Assembly: GCA_021773565.1 (NCBI GenBank) | Contig: JAJFJZ010000009.1 | Coordinates: 186,001-250,000, forward strand | DNA from: Gammaproteobacteria bacterium | GTDB taxonomy: Bacteria > Pseudomonadota > Gammaproteobacteria > Pseudomonadales > Azotimanducaceae | DNA length: 64,000 bases | Direction: 5' to 3' | Shown here: one piece after another, positions 7,531-17,117 of the stretch | Layout: the number at the start of each line of letters is the position of its first letter | Numbering within the stretch: the first letter of the stretch is position 1 | Made by a program: the position numbers and the translations under genes | Notes under the pieces: generated by a model | Told to the model about the DNA's origin: nothing | The model's input: only the letters and a program-made list of their open reading frames with translations | Databases searched by the model: none

Positions 7531-9117
7531 TCAAAACCGCGATGATGTTGCCCAGATATCCGAGCGGGCCCAGCTTGATTCAAAGTCCTTATCCACTTCA
7601 ACATCACTTTTGCCCTGTGCTGCCAGTGCGCTTTGCAAACCCATAAGCGACCAGCCGTTGTGCGGGTGATCTACAAGTTCTTCCCGGTATACCTTTTCGG
7701 CATCGCTAAATCGTTCCGCCTGTAACAGGGCAGCACCCAGCCAGTGCCTTGCAGCGAAAGGCAGGGGTTCCGGTTCGTCGTAATTGAGCGCATCTTCCAA
7801 CTCTACTGCGGTTTCAAATGAAGTGATGGCGGCTACAAGATCACCACCTTGCAGGTGTAACTCACCTTCAAGCAGTTTGCCAACAGAGCCCAACAAATGT
7901 TTTGCAGAGTGCGCGCGAAACTTTTTTTCGGAGGTATTCGCTGTGGACTGAATGGACCTGAGATAGCGACGGGCTTCAGCATCCTTACCATTACGCATTG
8001 CGGCGTAACCCTGTGCAAATTCCCAGAGACCGGCAGGTACGGTATCTTTTGGTTTGTCGCTTATAGCTGGAATTTCACTGAAGCGATTGAATCTCAAAAG
8101 CGTTAAAACATGGTACATACTGTTATCAGTAATCTTTGCATAATCCTTGCCTGCCTGAACTGCAATGGCTCCCTGGCCATCAAAGGAAGAAGCAAAAACC
8201 AGCATATGTAAATTATGCGAGGCTCCGTAGGATGCGCCCCTGCCAGTTTTGGATTTGATATCTGCGTGTACCGCGCGAATGTTTGCCCGCACAGATTTAC
8301 CCCAGTAACCCACTTCATTCCAGGTGTGGGAAGGCATGTGTTGAATGTGACTGGCACCGGGAACGGCGTCTCCCAGATATTGCGCACATTCCAGTGCGCG
8401 TTGTGGTTCCTGGCTGGATTCAGTTGCGTGAATATAAAGATGGCAAGCACCAGGATGTAAGATATCTTCGTTCAGCACGCCCAACAAAACGCTGTGCAGG
8501 TGTACTAGATCCGGATCTGCCAGATCCCTGTAGCCGCGCCGTTCCTCCAGCATAAACAGGGCCACCGCATATACGGTAGCTACTTCATGATGATCCGGAT
8601 ACTTTTGATAAACTTTTGCCATGGCGTCTGCAAAGGCCTGGTCGACGGGTCTTCTGTTATCAGGGTCATAGTCGGCCGGGTAACGTACCGTGGCAGCTGA
8701 TATCAGGTCTTTTTCAAGCTCGCTACCCTTTAAAGCCACCAGCTCGCTGGCTTTTTTGATAGCTGCATGCGCGTAACCGGCCTTCTTTTTGCTCATTCCT
8801 CCATTTAAAAATGAGCCTAAAGAGAATGCTTCGCCCCAGTAACACATGGCGCATTCGGGATCCAGGCGACGTGCTTCAGCCATAGACTGAGCCGACTCCA
8901 GCATATTGTAGCCCCAGCGCAGTTGCATGCCCTGTCGAAAATATTCCTGGGCTTTTGGTTGGTTCGTGGTAATTGACCACTGGTATTCGCCCAGGGTTTC
9001 CGTTAACAGTTCAATGGGGAGATGAAAATTGGGAGTGTCAGAATCGCCAGATTCAGTATTTGCGCATGCCACAAGGGAAATACACAACAGACAATAGCCG
9101 ATTACCCGAATTATCAT
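7531..9117 (-). CDS. TPR-containing lipoprotein
   Basis: A 528-residue protein that starts MIIRVIGYCLLCISLVACAN, a lipoprotein signal with LVAC lipobox, after a good SD (AGGAG, 8 bp before ATG). Helical tetratricopeptide-like repeats run through it, for example QEYFRQGMQLRWGYNMLESA, EARRLDPECAMCYWGEAF near the N-terminus and ARHWLGAALLQAERFSDAEK, VYREELVDHPHNGWSLMGLQ near the end. This arrangement matches a widespread family of exported TPR proteins that are usually annotated only by fold. It is probably a periplasm-facing scaffold. It is convergent with rubredoxin (6 bp apart). Confidence 0.8.
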   Translation of the reverse strand: MIIRVIGYCLLCISLVACANTESGDSDTPNFHLPIELLTETLGEYQWSITTNQPKAQEYFRQGMQLRWGYNMLESAQSMAEARRLDPECAMCYWGEAFSLGSFLNGGMSKKKAGYAHAAIKKASELVALKGSELEKDLISAATVRYPADYDPDNRRPVDQAFADAMAKVYQKYPDHHEVATVYAVALFMLEERRGYRDLADPDLVHLHSVLLGVLNEDILHPGACHLYIHATESSQEPQRALECAQYLGDAVPGASHIQHMPSHTWNEVGYWGKSVRANIRAVHADIKSKTGRGASYGASHNLHMLVFASSFDGQGAIAVQAGKDYAKITDNSMYHVLTLLRFNRFSEIPAISDKPKDTVPAGLWEFAQGYAAMRNGKDAEARRYLRSIQSTANTSEKKFRAHSAKHLLGSVGKLLEGELHLQGGDLVAAITSFETAVELEDALNYDEPEPLPFAARHWLGAALLQAERFSDAEKVYREELVDHPHNGWSLMGLQSALAAQGKSDVEVDKDFESSWARSDIWATSSRF

Positions 9118-9210
9118 TAAAACACTCCTGATTAGTTAGAGAGATAGTGTACTTAATTCCGGTGAATTAGGTAATTACTCCGCAGAATAATGTGTCGCAA
9201 AACACGCGCC

Positions 9211-10794
9211 CTAATCAGCCAGCTCGCCATAGCCTGCAGGTGGAATGCGGTGTAATGTTGCCTGTTCATAGGCGTATGCCAGGCCTATTAACAAACCTTC
9301 CGAATAGGGACGGCCCAAGATCTGAAGTCCGGCAGGCAGGTTTTCGAAACTGTATCCCATGGGTACAGTAACTGCTGGCATACCCGTTGCTGGTGCAATG
9401 AGCTGGCTATTATCTCCCTTGTACTCCTCCAGTGCCTTATCCAGATGTGCCGGTGGATTTGTCCATCCCGGATACACCATAGCGTCAATTTGGGCTGCAT
9501 CCATTGAGGCAATAACGTCGTTCAAAAAGGCCTGCCTGCCCGGATGTTGGGGATAATCAGGGCAGGGTGGGTCAAAGTTTTCGGGGTGAAGGTCAGCAGG
9601 ATTAGCGCCGAAAAAGTGCAGGCGATCTTCTATGTAGGGGGCGTAGTCCTTGTTTTCCAGTACATCCATCACATCAGTTATTGGTGCATCGTCCCCCAGT
9701 GATGCAAGGTAAAGGTGCATGTCGTAGCGAAATCGAACGCAAAAGTTATTCGCATCCATATGCGCCTGAAGATTGCTGATAACAAAATCGTGAATGATTA
9801 TCGCACCGGCTGCTTGTAAGTCAAAAACAGCCTGTTCAAAAATTTTGATGACCTCACTATCCGCATCATCCGTGTATACCAGGGCGTTCAGCACTCCAAT
9901 GCGTTTTCCCTTGAGAGCTTCCTTGTTCAGGAATTGCGTGTAATCGTCCTCAATGTGCGCCTTACCTAACTCGGTGTAAGGGTCTGCCGGGTCATATCCT
10001 GCAACAACATTGAATACTTTTGCGCCATCCGTCACGGTTCTTGTCATCGGCCCGGCAATATCACGATCAAATGCCAGCGGAATAACACCATCACGGCTGG
10101 TGAGACCTATGGTGGAACGTATGCCAAACAATGCCAGGTGCGAGGAAGGCCCGCGGATGGAATTTCCGGTGTCTGAACCCATACCTACAATGCCGAAATT
10201 TGCTGCGATACCGGATGCTGTTCCGCCGCTGGAACCAGCTGGAACTCTTGTAAGGTCGTATGCATTTGCCGTAGTACCATAGGATGAACTGATAGTTTGT
10301 CTTGCGCTAAAGGCCCACTCGGCCATATTGGTTTTAGCAATAATTATCGCATCTGCTTCGCGTAACCTTCGCACCATAAAGGCATCGTTTGGTGGTATAG
10401 AATTTTTTAATGCGATGGAACCACCGCTGGTTGGCATATCGGCTGTATCGTAGTTGTCTTTTAGTAGTACTGGAGCACAAAAAAGAGCACCCAGAGTATC
10501 ACCGGCAGCAATTTTCTCATCAATTTCGCGTGCTTTAGTCAGTGCGTTGGGATTATTGAAAATTATAGCGTTGAGTCCGGTCGATTGGTCATAGGTGTTA
10601 ATACGGTTCAGGTAACCCCGGATTATTTGTTCACAGGAGGATGTACCTGTAAGCAATGCCGACTGCAGATCGTCCAGGCTTGCCTCAACAAATACAAAAT
10701 CCTTTTGAGGCGCGAAAATCGAGCAGGATGTGAGCGTGAAAAAAAAAGCCATCGCAGTTAGATAACGAAATATTGAGTCCGGTACTTTTTGCAT
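9211..10794 (-). CDS. Amidase-signature family enzyme, lipoprotein
   Basis: A Ser-cisSer-Lys amidohydrolase of 527 residues. The catalytic lysine lies in PVLLKDNYD (K112), the cis-serine in PAGSSGGTASG (S188) and the nucleophile in GNSIRGP (S212), with the 24-residue spacing usual for the family. It is related in fold to GatA, but a lipoprotein signal (AMAFFFTLTSCS) places it in the envelope, and no gatB or gatC is present. It therefore probably hydrolyses an amide or peptide-like substrate outside the cytoplasm. It lies in a minus-strand group with the TPR lipoprotein and the MDR oxidoreductase, with 93 and 56 bp gaps, so shared transcription is possible. Confidence 0.88.
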   Translation of the reverse strand: MQKVPDSIFRYLTAMAFFFTLTSCSIFAPQKDFVFVEASLDDLQSALLTGTSSCEQIIRGYLNRINTYDQSTGLNAIIFNNPNALTKAREIDEKIAAGDTLGALFCAPVLLKDNYDTADMPTSGGSIALKNSIPPNDAFMVRRLREADAIIIAKTNMAEWAFSARQTISSSYGTTANAYDLTRVPAGSSGGTASGIAANFGIVGMGSDTGNSIRGPSSHLALFGIRSTIGLTSRDGVIPLAFDRDIAGPMTRTVTDGAKVFNVVAGYDPADPYTELGKAHIEDDYTQFLNKEALKGKRIGVLNALVYTDDADSEVIKIFEQAVFDLQAAGAIIIHDFVISNLQAHMDANNFCVRFRYDMHLYLASLGDDAPITDVMDVLENKDYAPYIEDRLHFFGANPADLHPENFDPPCPDYPQHPGRQAFLNDVIASMDAAQIDAMVYPGWTNPPAHLDKALEEYKGDNSQLIAPATGMPAVTVPMGYSFENLPAGLQILGRPYSEGLLIGLAYAYEQATLHRIPPAGYGELAD

Positions 10795-10850
10795 CTGGTG
10801 GTGCCCTGGTAGAGTAAGTTCAATTGCTCAAATATAATGTGAAATCTTCG

Positions 10851-11867
10851 CTATGTTCCAACTTCATCGTCAGCCACACGCACAACCACATGACCCTGTT
10901 TCTTGCCCGAATCGATGTAACGATGTGCTTCTGTCATCTGATCCAGCGGATAAGTTCTATCAATAACCGCTTTGAGCTTTCCATGTGAAACCATCTCAAT
11001 CAGATATTCAAGATCATTTGCGGTGATGTTTGCCATGGAGAACAGCACTTTCTTTGCACCTCTTCGGGACGACCACCAGCCGCGCAACATGACCGAAAGG
11101 CCACTGTTGGCAAGCAAATAACGGCCTGTGGGCTTTAATGAGCGTAAGGATCGGGCATAGGGGCTTTTGCCCACAACGTCAAAAATCACGTCGTATCTGG
11201 TGTCCATTTGAGTGAAATCCTGCTGCCGAAAATCAATTGCGTGATCGGCGCCGATGCCAAGTAACATTTCCAGTTTATCTGCGCTGTCTACGACCGTTAC
11301 CTCTGCACCCAGATTATGTGCTATCTGTACGGCATAGGTACCAATACAACCGCCAGCGCCGAATATCAGAATTTTCTCTCCCTTCGCTAATCCACCTGCT
11401 CTCAGAAAATGCAGGGCGTGAATTCCCCCTACGGGTAGCGTTGCTGCCTCTTCGTGACTGATATTTGCCGGTTTCATTGCAATCGCATAGTTGTCGGGTA
11501 AACAAAGATACTCGGCATAGGAGCCAAATCGAAATCCCGTGCAGGCTATCACCGCATCACCGGCCTTGAATGTGCTTACGTTCTCACCCACTGCCTCAAC
11601 AATGCCTGAGAGTTCCTGACCCAGAATTTTTATGCGGGGTCGGAATATTCCCATGAAAATTCGAATCGGTAACCACATGCTTGGATGTATCTGGGAACGG
11701 CGCATTTCACAATCGCCCGTGAACACATTGCTGGTATGCACCTTTATGCGCAGTTCATTGCTTTTAGGTGTGGGCTTTTGCACCTCTTCAAGCTGCAGGA
11801 CTTCGGGTGGACCATATTTTGTCCAGATAATGGCTTTCATTTGAGGTGGTAGTGTTCCTGAATTCAT
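10851..11867 (-). CDS. Zinc-independent MDR family NAD(P)-dependent oxidoreductase (quinone reductase-like)
   Basis: A 338-residue medium-chain dehydrogenase/reductase. The N-terminal GroES-like domain has GQELSGIVEAVGENVSTFK, and the Rossmann domain has ILIFGAGGCIGTYAVQIA followed by VTVVDSADKLEMLLGIGADH. The four structural-zinc cysteines of alcohol dehydrogenases are absent, so it belongs with quinone oxidoreductase/enoyl reductase-like MDRs. It probably reduces an activated double bond or carbonyl with NADPH in the cytoplasm; the substrate is unknown. It is divergent from the lipoprotein gene at 11975. Confidence 0.88.
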   Translation of the reverse strand: MNSGTLPPQMKAIIWTKYGPPEVLQLEEVQKPTPKSNELRIKVHTSNVFTGDCEMRRSQIHPSMWLPIRIFMGIFRPRIKILGQELSGIVEAVGENVSTFKAGDAVIACTGFRFGSYAEYLCLPDNYAIAMKPANISHEEAATLPVGGIHALHFLRAGGLAKGEKILIFGAGGCIGTYAVQIAHNLGAEVTVVDSADKLEMLLGIGADHAIDFRQQDFTQMDTRYDVIFDVVGKSPYARSLRSLKPTGRYLLANSGLSVMLRGWWSSRRGAKKVLFSMANITANDLEYLIEMVSHGKLKAVIDRTYPLDQMTEAHRYIDSGKKQGHVVVRVADDEVGT

Positions 11868-11974
11868 TCAAAGGTTGACTGTTAGTGTACGTTAACTAAT
11901 ACAATAGTAGGAATTGGGACTAGAAGTAAGGAGTATATAAAATACGCATAATTGACAATTGTTATGCTGATTTT

Positions 11975-13789
11975 ATGAACATTATGAATCCTGTATTACG
12001 AACTAACATACTGTTTTTGGGCGCTGTTTTTGTCGCTTCCTGTGCCTCTACCCCCCCGGAGCAACCAGTGGAAGCCGTGGTTTGGCAACACGAGTTTGAG
12101 CATCCGGTCGAATTTCAGTCCTTGTTGGGGGCAAATTTGCTGGTATTAGGCAGTACCCGACATTTCTACGGAATTGACACCGTCAGCGGCGAAATTTTGT
12201 GGCGAAAACGCAATTTGAGTGTCGCAGCCCAGGACATTACGCTTATTCAGGACAGCGACTATTTTCTGGTAAGCGACGCCGGTGGCGGAACGTTCGCAGA
12301 CAAGAACACCAACGTTTTGATGCTTGAACAACGTAGTGGCGAGATTGTCTGGGAATCCGATCTGTTAGAGGGCAAGGTACTGCAAGCTACGCTGGATCCG
12401 TCCGGGTCGGTGTTATTTGTTACCAGCGTGATTGGAGCACATGGGGATGACAGGGGTTTTTTGAGTAGCGCCTTGCCTAGCAAGGGTCTGTGGTCGGGAC
12501 TGAAGAGAGAACCCCACATTAGTGCACTTGAACTACAAACCGGAAAGGTGTTGTGGACGCGGGCTTTCGGGGATGAAGTTCCGCTGCGACCCTTATACAG
12601 AACCAGCCTGGATGAGGACGCCAATTGGTTAAATTTGCGACCATTTGATCTGGGTTTATTTCATGAGCCCCTGATCAGTTCAGGGAAGGTCTGCGTAACC
12701 TATCAGGGAATTGATTGTTATGACTATTCCAGTGGTAAGCCCTTATGGTATGAAAAATTTGGCGTTCTAAACGGAGATCTGGCGCTTTCCTATAGCTACC
12801 CCATTGTCAAAGGACAGGCTCTGGTAACCACCAGTAACCGGCGCATACAGGCGTATCACCCTGAGACCGGTAAGCGCTTATGGCGCTCACGGCGATTTGA
12901 TGTCATTTCCAGTTTGAATGATTCCGGTGACAACGCAATCTATGCGCAATTGGGCGGAAATTTTTTTGATATTAAAAAGGAGCGTTGGGTGTGGGAGGGC
13001 GACTTCGGTGTTGCTGCCATTGATAGTACAACGGGTAAAACCTTGTGGCGGTATAAAAGTGCGAACGGCTCGATAACCAACTTGCTGGTTCTGGAAGACC
13101 AGATCTGGCTTGCCGATGAAAAGTATCTGTTGTGCCTGAACAAGACTAAGGGCTCGGTTTGCATGCGGGTGAAACACGATCTTGAAAATGAGCCAGCAAT
13201 TATTGGCCTGAATGATCGAAATCAGATTATTTTGCTGGGTGATGGTGAAGCTGCGGCATTTGAATATTCGGCAAAAAAACGGCTTTGGCATGCTAATTAT
13301 GCCATTCCCGGGCCAGGTGTCTGGAAACGGTTTTCTCGTAGTCTTATGGCAGCCTCTGGTAATGCGCTTCGATTTGGTTCATTTGTTGTGAGTCATGCCG
13401 GGGGGGTTGTGCCCTCCCTGGCGGTACCGTTGGCAGGTGTCAATATAAAATTGATAAACACTAAAAAGCTGGTTACCAAATCTACTGGCCAGTTAGGCAG
13501 ACAATTGGTGGTGGGTGCGCGAGGGGACGATGTCTTAAGCAGTGAAAATGATGATGACGACAACAAAGATAATGAGGCAAGTTATCAATATTTTGTCACC
13601 GTACCAAAGGGCCTAAAAGAACACGCTTTGATGGTGGTCAATCTGAATACCGGAAAAACCGAAGGCATGCTGGCCCTGCATTCAAGTTTGCCAAAAATTA
13701 CCATTGATGAGGTAAATGGACAGGTATATGAGATCCAGGGGCAAAGTCTGGTGGCGCAGAGTATCCCGCGAAAAATTGCAAGTTATTAA
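11975..13789 (+). CDS. PQQ-like beta-propeller lipoprotein
   Basis: A 604-residue protein with lipoprotein signal (FLGAVFVASCAS). It carries recurrent propeller blades of the PQQ/BamB type, each with a W near a Gly-Lys turn: DTVSGEILWRKRNL, EQRSGEIVWESDL, ELQTGKVLWTRAF, DYSSGKPLWYEKF, HPETGKRLWRSRRF and DSTTGKTLWRYKS. No quinoprotein dehydrogenase active site was recognised, so it is more likely a structural or binding propeller than an enzyme. An acidic stretch (SSENDDDDNKDNEAS) interrupts the last third. No SD precedes the first ATG; a second ATG lies 9 bp later. It starts a run of three plus-strand genes. Confidence 0.8.
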   Translation: MNIMNPVLRTNILFLGAVFVASCASTPPEQPVEAVVWQHEFEHPVEFQSLLGANLLVLGSTRHFYGIDTVSGEILWRKRNLSVAAQDITLIQDSDYFLVSDAGGGTFADKNTNVLMLEQRSGEIVWESDLLEGKVLQATLDPSGSVLFVTSVIGAHGDDRGFLSSALPSKGLWSGLKREPHISALELQTGKVLWTRAFGDEVPLRPLYRTSLDEDANWLNLRPFDLGLFHEPLISSGKVCVTYQGIDCYDYSSGKPLWYEKFGVLNGDLALSYSYPIVKGQALVTTSNRRIQAYHPETGKRLWRSRRFDVISSLNDSGDNAIYAQLGGNFFDIKKERWVWEGDFGVAAIDSTTGKTLWRYKSANGSITNLLVLEDQIWLADEKYLLCLNKTKGSVCMRVKHDLENEPAIIGLNDRNQIILLGDGEAAAFEYSAKKRLWHANYAIPGPGVWKRFSRSLMAASGNALRFGSFVVSHAGGVVPSLAVPLAGVNIKLINTKKLVTKSTGQLGRQLVVGARGDDVLSSENDDDDNKDNEASYQYFVTVPKGLKEHALMVVNLNTGKTEGMLALHSSLPKITIDEVNGQVYEIQGQSLVAQSIPRKIASY

Positions 13790-13798
13790 GAGGTGAGC

Positions 13799-14173
13799 AT
13801 GTTAGAGATCAAAAAGGCCAGCTGCCACTGCAAGGCAGTGGAGTTTGAAGTTGAGTGGCACGATGGGCCTGGTGATTTGCGTCGTTGCAATTGTTCCTTG
13901 TGTCATCGAAAAGGTGCGGTGATGGCGGGGGTACCCCTTAGTGGTTTGCGCATCACCAGGGGGAAGGAAAACCTGGCTTTGTATCAATGGAATACAAAAA
14001 TTGCCAAACACTACTTTTGTAAACTTTGCGGAATTTATACCCACCACCAGCGACGAACAGCACCCGATGAATTTGGTTACAACACAGGCTGTCTTGAGGA
14101 TCAGGCGGCACTGTCCGGAATTGAAATTGAATACGTGGACGGTGCATCCAATTCGCTTGTTGGAGATAAGTAA
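13799..14173 (+). CDS. GFA-family (Mss4-fold) zinc protein
   Basis: A 124-residue protein of the GFA/CENP-V family, named after glutathione-dependent formaldehyde-activating enzyme. The zinc-site cysteines are visible in SCHCKAVEFEV, RRCNCSLCHRKG and YFCKLCGIYTHH. Members are small cytoplasmic zinc proteins, some linked to glutathione adducts, and most have no proven activity. ATG at 13799 is preferred over GTG at 13793 because AGAGG (13789-13793) gives it proper SD spacing. It sits 9 bp after the propeller gene and 2 bp before the arylsulfotransferase-like gene, so the three form one operon. Confidence 0.9.
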   Translation: MLEIKKASCHCKAVEFEVEWHDGPGDLRRCNCSLCHRKGAVMAGVPLSGLRITRGKENLALYQWNTKIAKHYFCKLCGIYTHHQRRTAPDEFGYNTGCLEDQAALSGIEIEYVDGASNSLVGDK

Positions 14174-14175
14174 AA

Positions 14176-15423
14176 GTGGCCTGGTTGACAGAAAGACCCA
14201 TTGGTTTGACCTACTCTGCTGATGGAGCCTACCCGGGCTACACCATCTTTAGCTCCGTCACCGGGCATTACGCCAGCATGATCGATATGCAGGGCAAGGT
14301 GGTACACCAGTGGCATCATAAGGAAGGAATTCAGCATCTCAAGCTGCTTGATAACGGAAACCTGCTTATACAAACATCGCCGTTGGAGGACGCTGGTGGC
14401 CGGGAAAAATCGGGTGGTTCTGCGGGTGCCATGATAGAGCTGGATGCAGCCAGCAACACTGTGTGGGAACATCGGGATATCTCACAACACCATGACTACG
14501 TGAGACTGGATAACGGGAATACAGTGTACCTGGCATGGGAAGCGATACCACTGGAGTATTCAGAAAAAATACAGGGTGGCCATCATCACGAGGAAGATCC
14601 TGAGTTTATGTGGGGGGACGTGATTCGCGAAATTGATGTAAAGGGAGAGCTATTAAAAGAGTGGCTATCCTGGGAACATCTGGATTTTGATGAAGATGTG
14701 ATCTGCCCGCTTGAGAGCTACAAGGAGTGGACCCATGCAAATTCCCTGGACGTTTTAAGCGATGGTAATTGGCTGGTTTCTTTCCGGCTTACCAGTACGG
14801 TCGCGATCGTTGACAGTCAGAGTGGTGAGATAATCTGGCGTTGGGGGCCTAACCAGATTCCGGGCGACCATGATTCTGAAAAATGGGGCTCTGGAGAGCT
14901 TTCGCATCAACACAACGCACAAATGTTGCCCAACGGAAATATTCTGGTGTTTGATAATGGTTGCCATAGAAAACGTGGGCCAAACTTTTCACGTATTGTC
15001 GAAATAGACAAGGATACGCGTCAATTTGTCTGGAGCTATATGGCACCCACTGTGCTGGCGTTCTACAGTTTTATGATAAGTGGCTGTGAGCGATTGCCGA
15101 ACGGGAATACCCTGATTACCGAGGGTGCGACCGGAAGGTTATTTGAGGTGAACAAAAAACGTAAAGTAGTCTGGGAGTACGTTAGCCCATGGACACTTGT
15201 CAGCAAATTTGGCCCAACACCTGCTGTATTTCGCTCGTACAGAATTGGTCTGGATGATCCGCGAATTCAGGGCATGGATCTGTCGGGAGAAAACTATACC
15301 GAGCTTAACAGGGCTATTGGTAAGGGGGAGGTGCAAACCGAACCGGAGTATGCACGTATTTTTGAAGAAAAAATGAAAAAACAAAAAGAAGAGAAAGAAA
15401 AAGAATTAAATGCTTCTTCGTAA
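14176..15423 (+). CDS. Arylsulfotransferase (ASST)-like propeller protein
   Basis: A 415-residue protein starting with GTG at 14176, with GGAG at 14162-14165. The ASST-type repeat of His-rich and Asn-Gly turns is clear: KLLDNGNLLIQTS, RLDNGNTVYLAWEAI, HANSLDVLSDGNWLVSF, HQHNAQMLPNGNILVFDNG and ERLPNGNTLITEGATGRLFE. Bacterial ASSTs transfer sulfate between phenols in the periplasm through a covalent His, but many relatives are cytoplasmic and uncharacterised. No signal peptide is seen here. The C-terminus ends in a charged, Lys/Glu-rich helix. It is translationally close to the GFA gene (2 bp). Confidence 0.82.
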   Translation: MAWLTERPIGLTYSADGAYPGYTIFSSVTGHYASMIDMQGKVVHQWHHKEGIQHLKLLDNGNLLIQTSPLEDAGGREKSGGSAGAMIELDAASNTVWEHRDISQHHDYVRLDNGNTVYLAWEAIPLEYSEKIQGGHHHEEDPEFMWGDVIREIDVKGELLKEWLSWEHLDFDEDVICPLESYKEWTHANSLDVLSDGNWLVSFRLTSTVAIVDSQSGEIIWRWGPNQIPGDHDSEKWGSGELSHQHNAQMLPNGNILVFDNGCHRKRGPNFSRIVEIDKDTRQFVWSYMAPTVLAFYSFMISGCERLPNGNTLITEGATGRLFEVNKKRKVVWEYVSPWTLVSKFGPTPAVFRSYRIGLDDPRIQGMDLSGENYTELNRAIGKGEVQTEPEYARIFEEKMKKQKEEKEKELNASS

Positions 15424-15435
15424 TCCCCAATAAAA

Positions 15436-16761
15436 CTAGTTCCTCGCTCGTTCAAACACTGCAAGGTGCAAAGTGTGAAAGAATCTTTGTCTGGGAATAT
15501 TCCTTACCAGCTTGAAATTGTTTTGAATGAACAGATTTTCTATACTTGCCAGGGAAGTGGTGTGTTGCCTGGAAGGTTTGTTGAACAAGGTAGCGCGCAA
15601 GTTTCGTTTGATGCTGGTGAAAGAAAACGGGCTTAGATAGGAAATTAGCACATAGTTTTTAGCCACCCGGCAAAGCTCTCCAATTACTTTCTCACGAATC
15701 TCATCGTCGGGAAAATGGTGGTATAACCTGAAACAAAGAATAGCGTCGAAACTACCATCCTGATATTGCAATTTTTCTATGTCGGCTTGTTCAATATTGG
15801 CAAGCACTCCCGCCTTTTCCAACTCTTGCCTTGCAACGGTTACTGCGGCCTCTCCCAAATCGACTCCCGTAGTTGTGTAACCTTCCCGAGTCAGCATGAT
15901 GGTGGCACGACCGGTTCCGCAGGGAGCGTCCAAAAATGAATTTACGCCATTAAGGTATGCCAGTGCCTTTCTTATCAGGCGCATTTCCGCATCATGCTTG
16001 TGTTGTTTGCGCCGGGTATAGGCTTCAGCGACGCTCAGCTCGCTTTTAATGCGCGACTTATAGTTATCAGGCTTATTGATTTCTGCCATGAGTGTGTCTC
16101 TAAATTTTGGAATAAGTTTTGTGCTTCGTCGAAACAGGCGATCAATATCCTGTTTCTGAGCTCGCCGCATAAAAAAAGGGCGGTAGGTCTTTTCAAAATC
16201 AATAAGTTGACAATGGGCGCTCTCGGTATCCAGAAAAATGTGTTTGGTATATAAGGCACCATGCACCAGGTTTAGCTGATGCAGCGCCCGGATAACCTTT
16301 CCAGCACTACGCAGAAATTCTTCATACCGTGGCGTAAGGGTAGGCGTGTTGAGTATTTCTTCCAAATTCAGGTAACCTTCAAGGCTTGCACTTACGAGTA
16401 TCGCCTGAAGATCGCCGTGGAAGGATCGTTGGCTGTAACATAATAATTTTGGGCCTATCGGCTGAGTGCTGTTTACTTTACTCAGGGAATTGTATTCAAA
16501 CCAGAAGCTGGGTCTGGGGCGGTAAAAGGATGCCCTCGCCCGTCGGGTCTGGTTCTCCTGTCGCTTTAAATAAACCGTTAGTGAATTGCCGTTTGTGTTT
16601 TTCAGCTGATGTTTGGTAACACCGCTCCATCCTCCGCGCCGTTCATTAATGGGTTCTACCCACTCGCGCGGCCAATTCCAGACCTTATCGAAGGTATTTT
16701 CTCCGAGCTTGCTCAGGGCCTCCTGAAACTCTTTCTCACAAAAATAGAAATCATTGGACAC
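15436..16761 (-). CDS. Fusion of LPS-kinase-like (InaA/Kdo kinase) domain and class I methyltransferase
   Basis: Residues about 30-210 resemble the lipopolysaccharide kinase InaA/KdkA fold: GWSGVTKHQL, VYLKRQENQ, FWFEYNSLSKV, then the catalytic-loop equivalent LNLVHGALYTKHIFLD and the metal-binding equivalent CQLIDFEKTYR. Residues about 280-441 form a SAM-dependent methyltransferase with motif I FLDAPCGTGRATIMLTREG, TTTGVDLGEAAV and LCFRLYHHFPDDEI. The two domains are joined in one frame with no stop between them. InaA-type kinases act on lipid A core sugars, so a bifunctional surface-glycolipid modifier is one reading. No LPS core genes flank it. Each domain call is firm; the joint function is inferred. 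Confidence 0.85.
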   Translation of the reverse strand: MSNDFYFCEKEFQEALSKLGENTFDKVWNWPREWVEPINERRGGWSGVTKHQLKNTNGNSLTVYLKRQENQTRRARASFYRPRPSFWFEYNSLSKVNSTQPIGPKLLCYSQRSFHGDLQAILVSASLEGYLNLEEILNTPTLTPRYEEFLRSAGKVIRALHQLNLVHGALYTKHIFLDTESAHCQLIDFEKTYRPFFMRRAQKQDIDRLFRRSTKLIPKFRDTLMAEINKPDNYKSRIKSELSVAEAYTRRKQHKHDAEMRLIRKALAYLNGVNSFLDAPCGTGRATIMLTREGYTTTGVDLGEAAVTVARQELEKAGVLANIEQADIEKLQYQDGSFDAILCFRLYHHFPDDEIREKVIGELCRVAKNYVLISYLSPFSFTSIKRNLRATLFNKPSRQHTTSLASIENLFIQNNFKLVRNIPRQRFFHTLHLAVFERARN

Positions 16762-16784
16762 AAGACACGGTACTCGGGAGTTGA

Positions 16785-17084
16785 CTAATTATGGAGGGTG
16801 TCAATGACGCCAGCCAGGCCAAAATCGCGCTTGGTTAATCCACCGGCATCATGGCTTGTGAGATCAATTTCCACCTTGCCATAGATGTTCGACCATTCCG
16901 GATGGTGGTTGGCTTTTTCGGCGCGGATAGCAACTTTTGTCATAAATGCAAAAGCCTGTACAAAGTCAGGAAAGGAGAATGACTTGTTTAGTTTACCGTC
17001 CCTGATTATCCACGGAGCGGAAGCGTCTTCATTCAATCGAGCCAGCTCCTCCTGTATTTCACGCGCTGTGTATTTTACCGTCAT
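16785..17084 (-). CDS. phhB: Pterin-4a-carbinolamine dehydratase
   Basis: A 99-residue protein that matches PCD in length. The active-site signature [20 protein letters not shown] contains the conserved HH..W, followed by [17 protein letters not shown]. The enzyme recycles 4a-hydroxytetrahydrobiopterin after aromatic amino acid hydroxylation, and some bacterial copies also serve molybdopterin-dependent systems. It lies 33 bp from the molybdenum hydroxylase large subunit gene on the same strand, which is compatible with either role. No phenylalanine hydroxylase gene is in the window. Confidence 0.93.
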   Translation of the reverse strand: MTVKYTAREIQEELARLNEDASAPWIIRDGKLNKSFSFPDFVQAFAFMTKVAIRAEKANHHPEWSNIYGKVEIDLTSHDAGGLTKRDFGLAGVIDTLHN

Positions 17085-17117
17085 TTTAGTAGCGATGCGG
17101 TGCAGATTTGGCCATGA

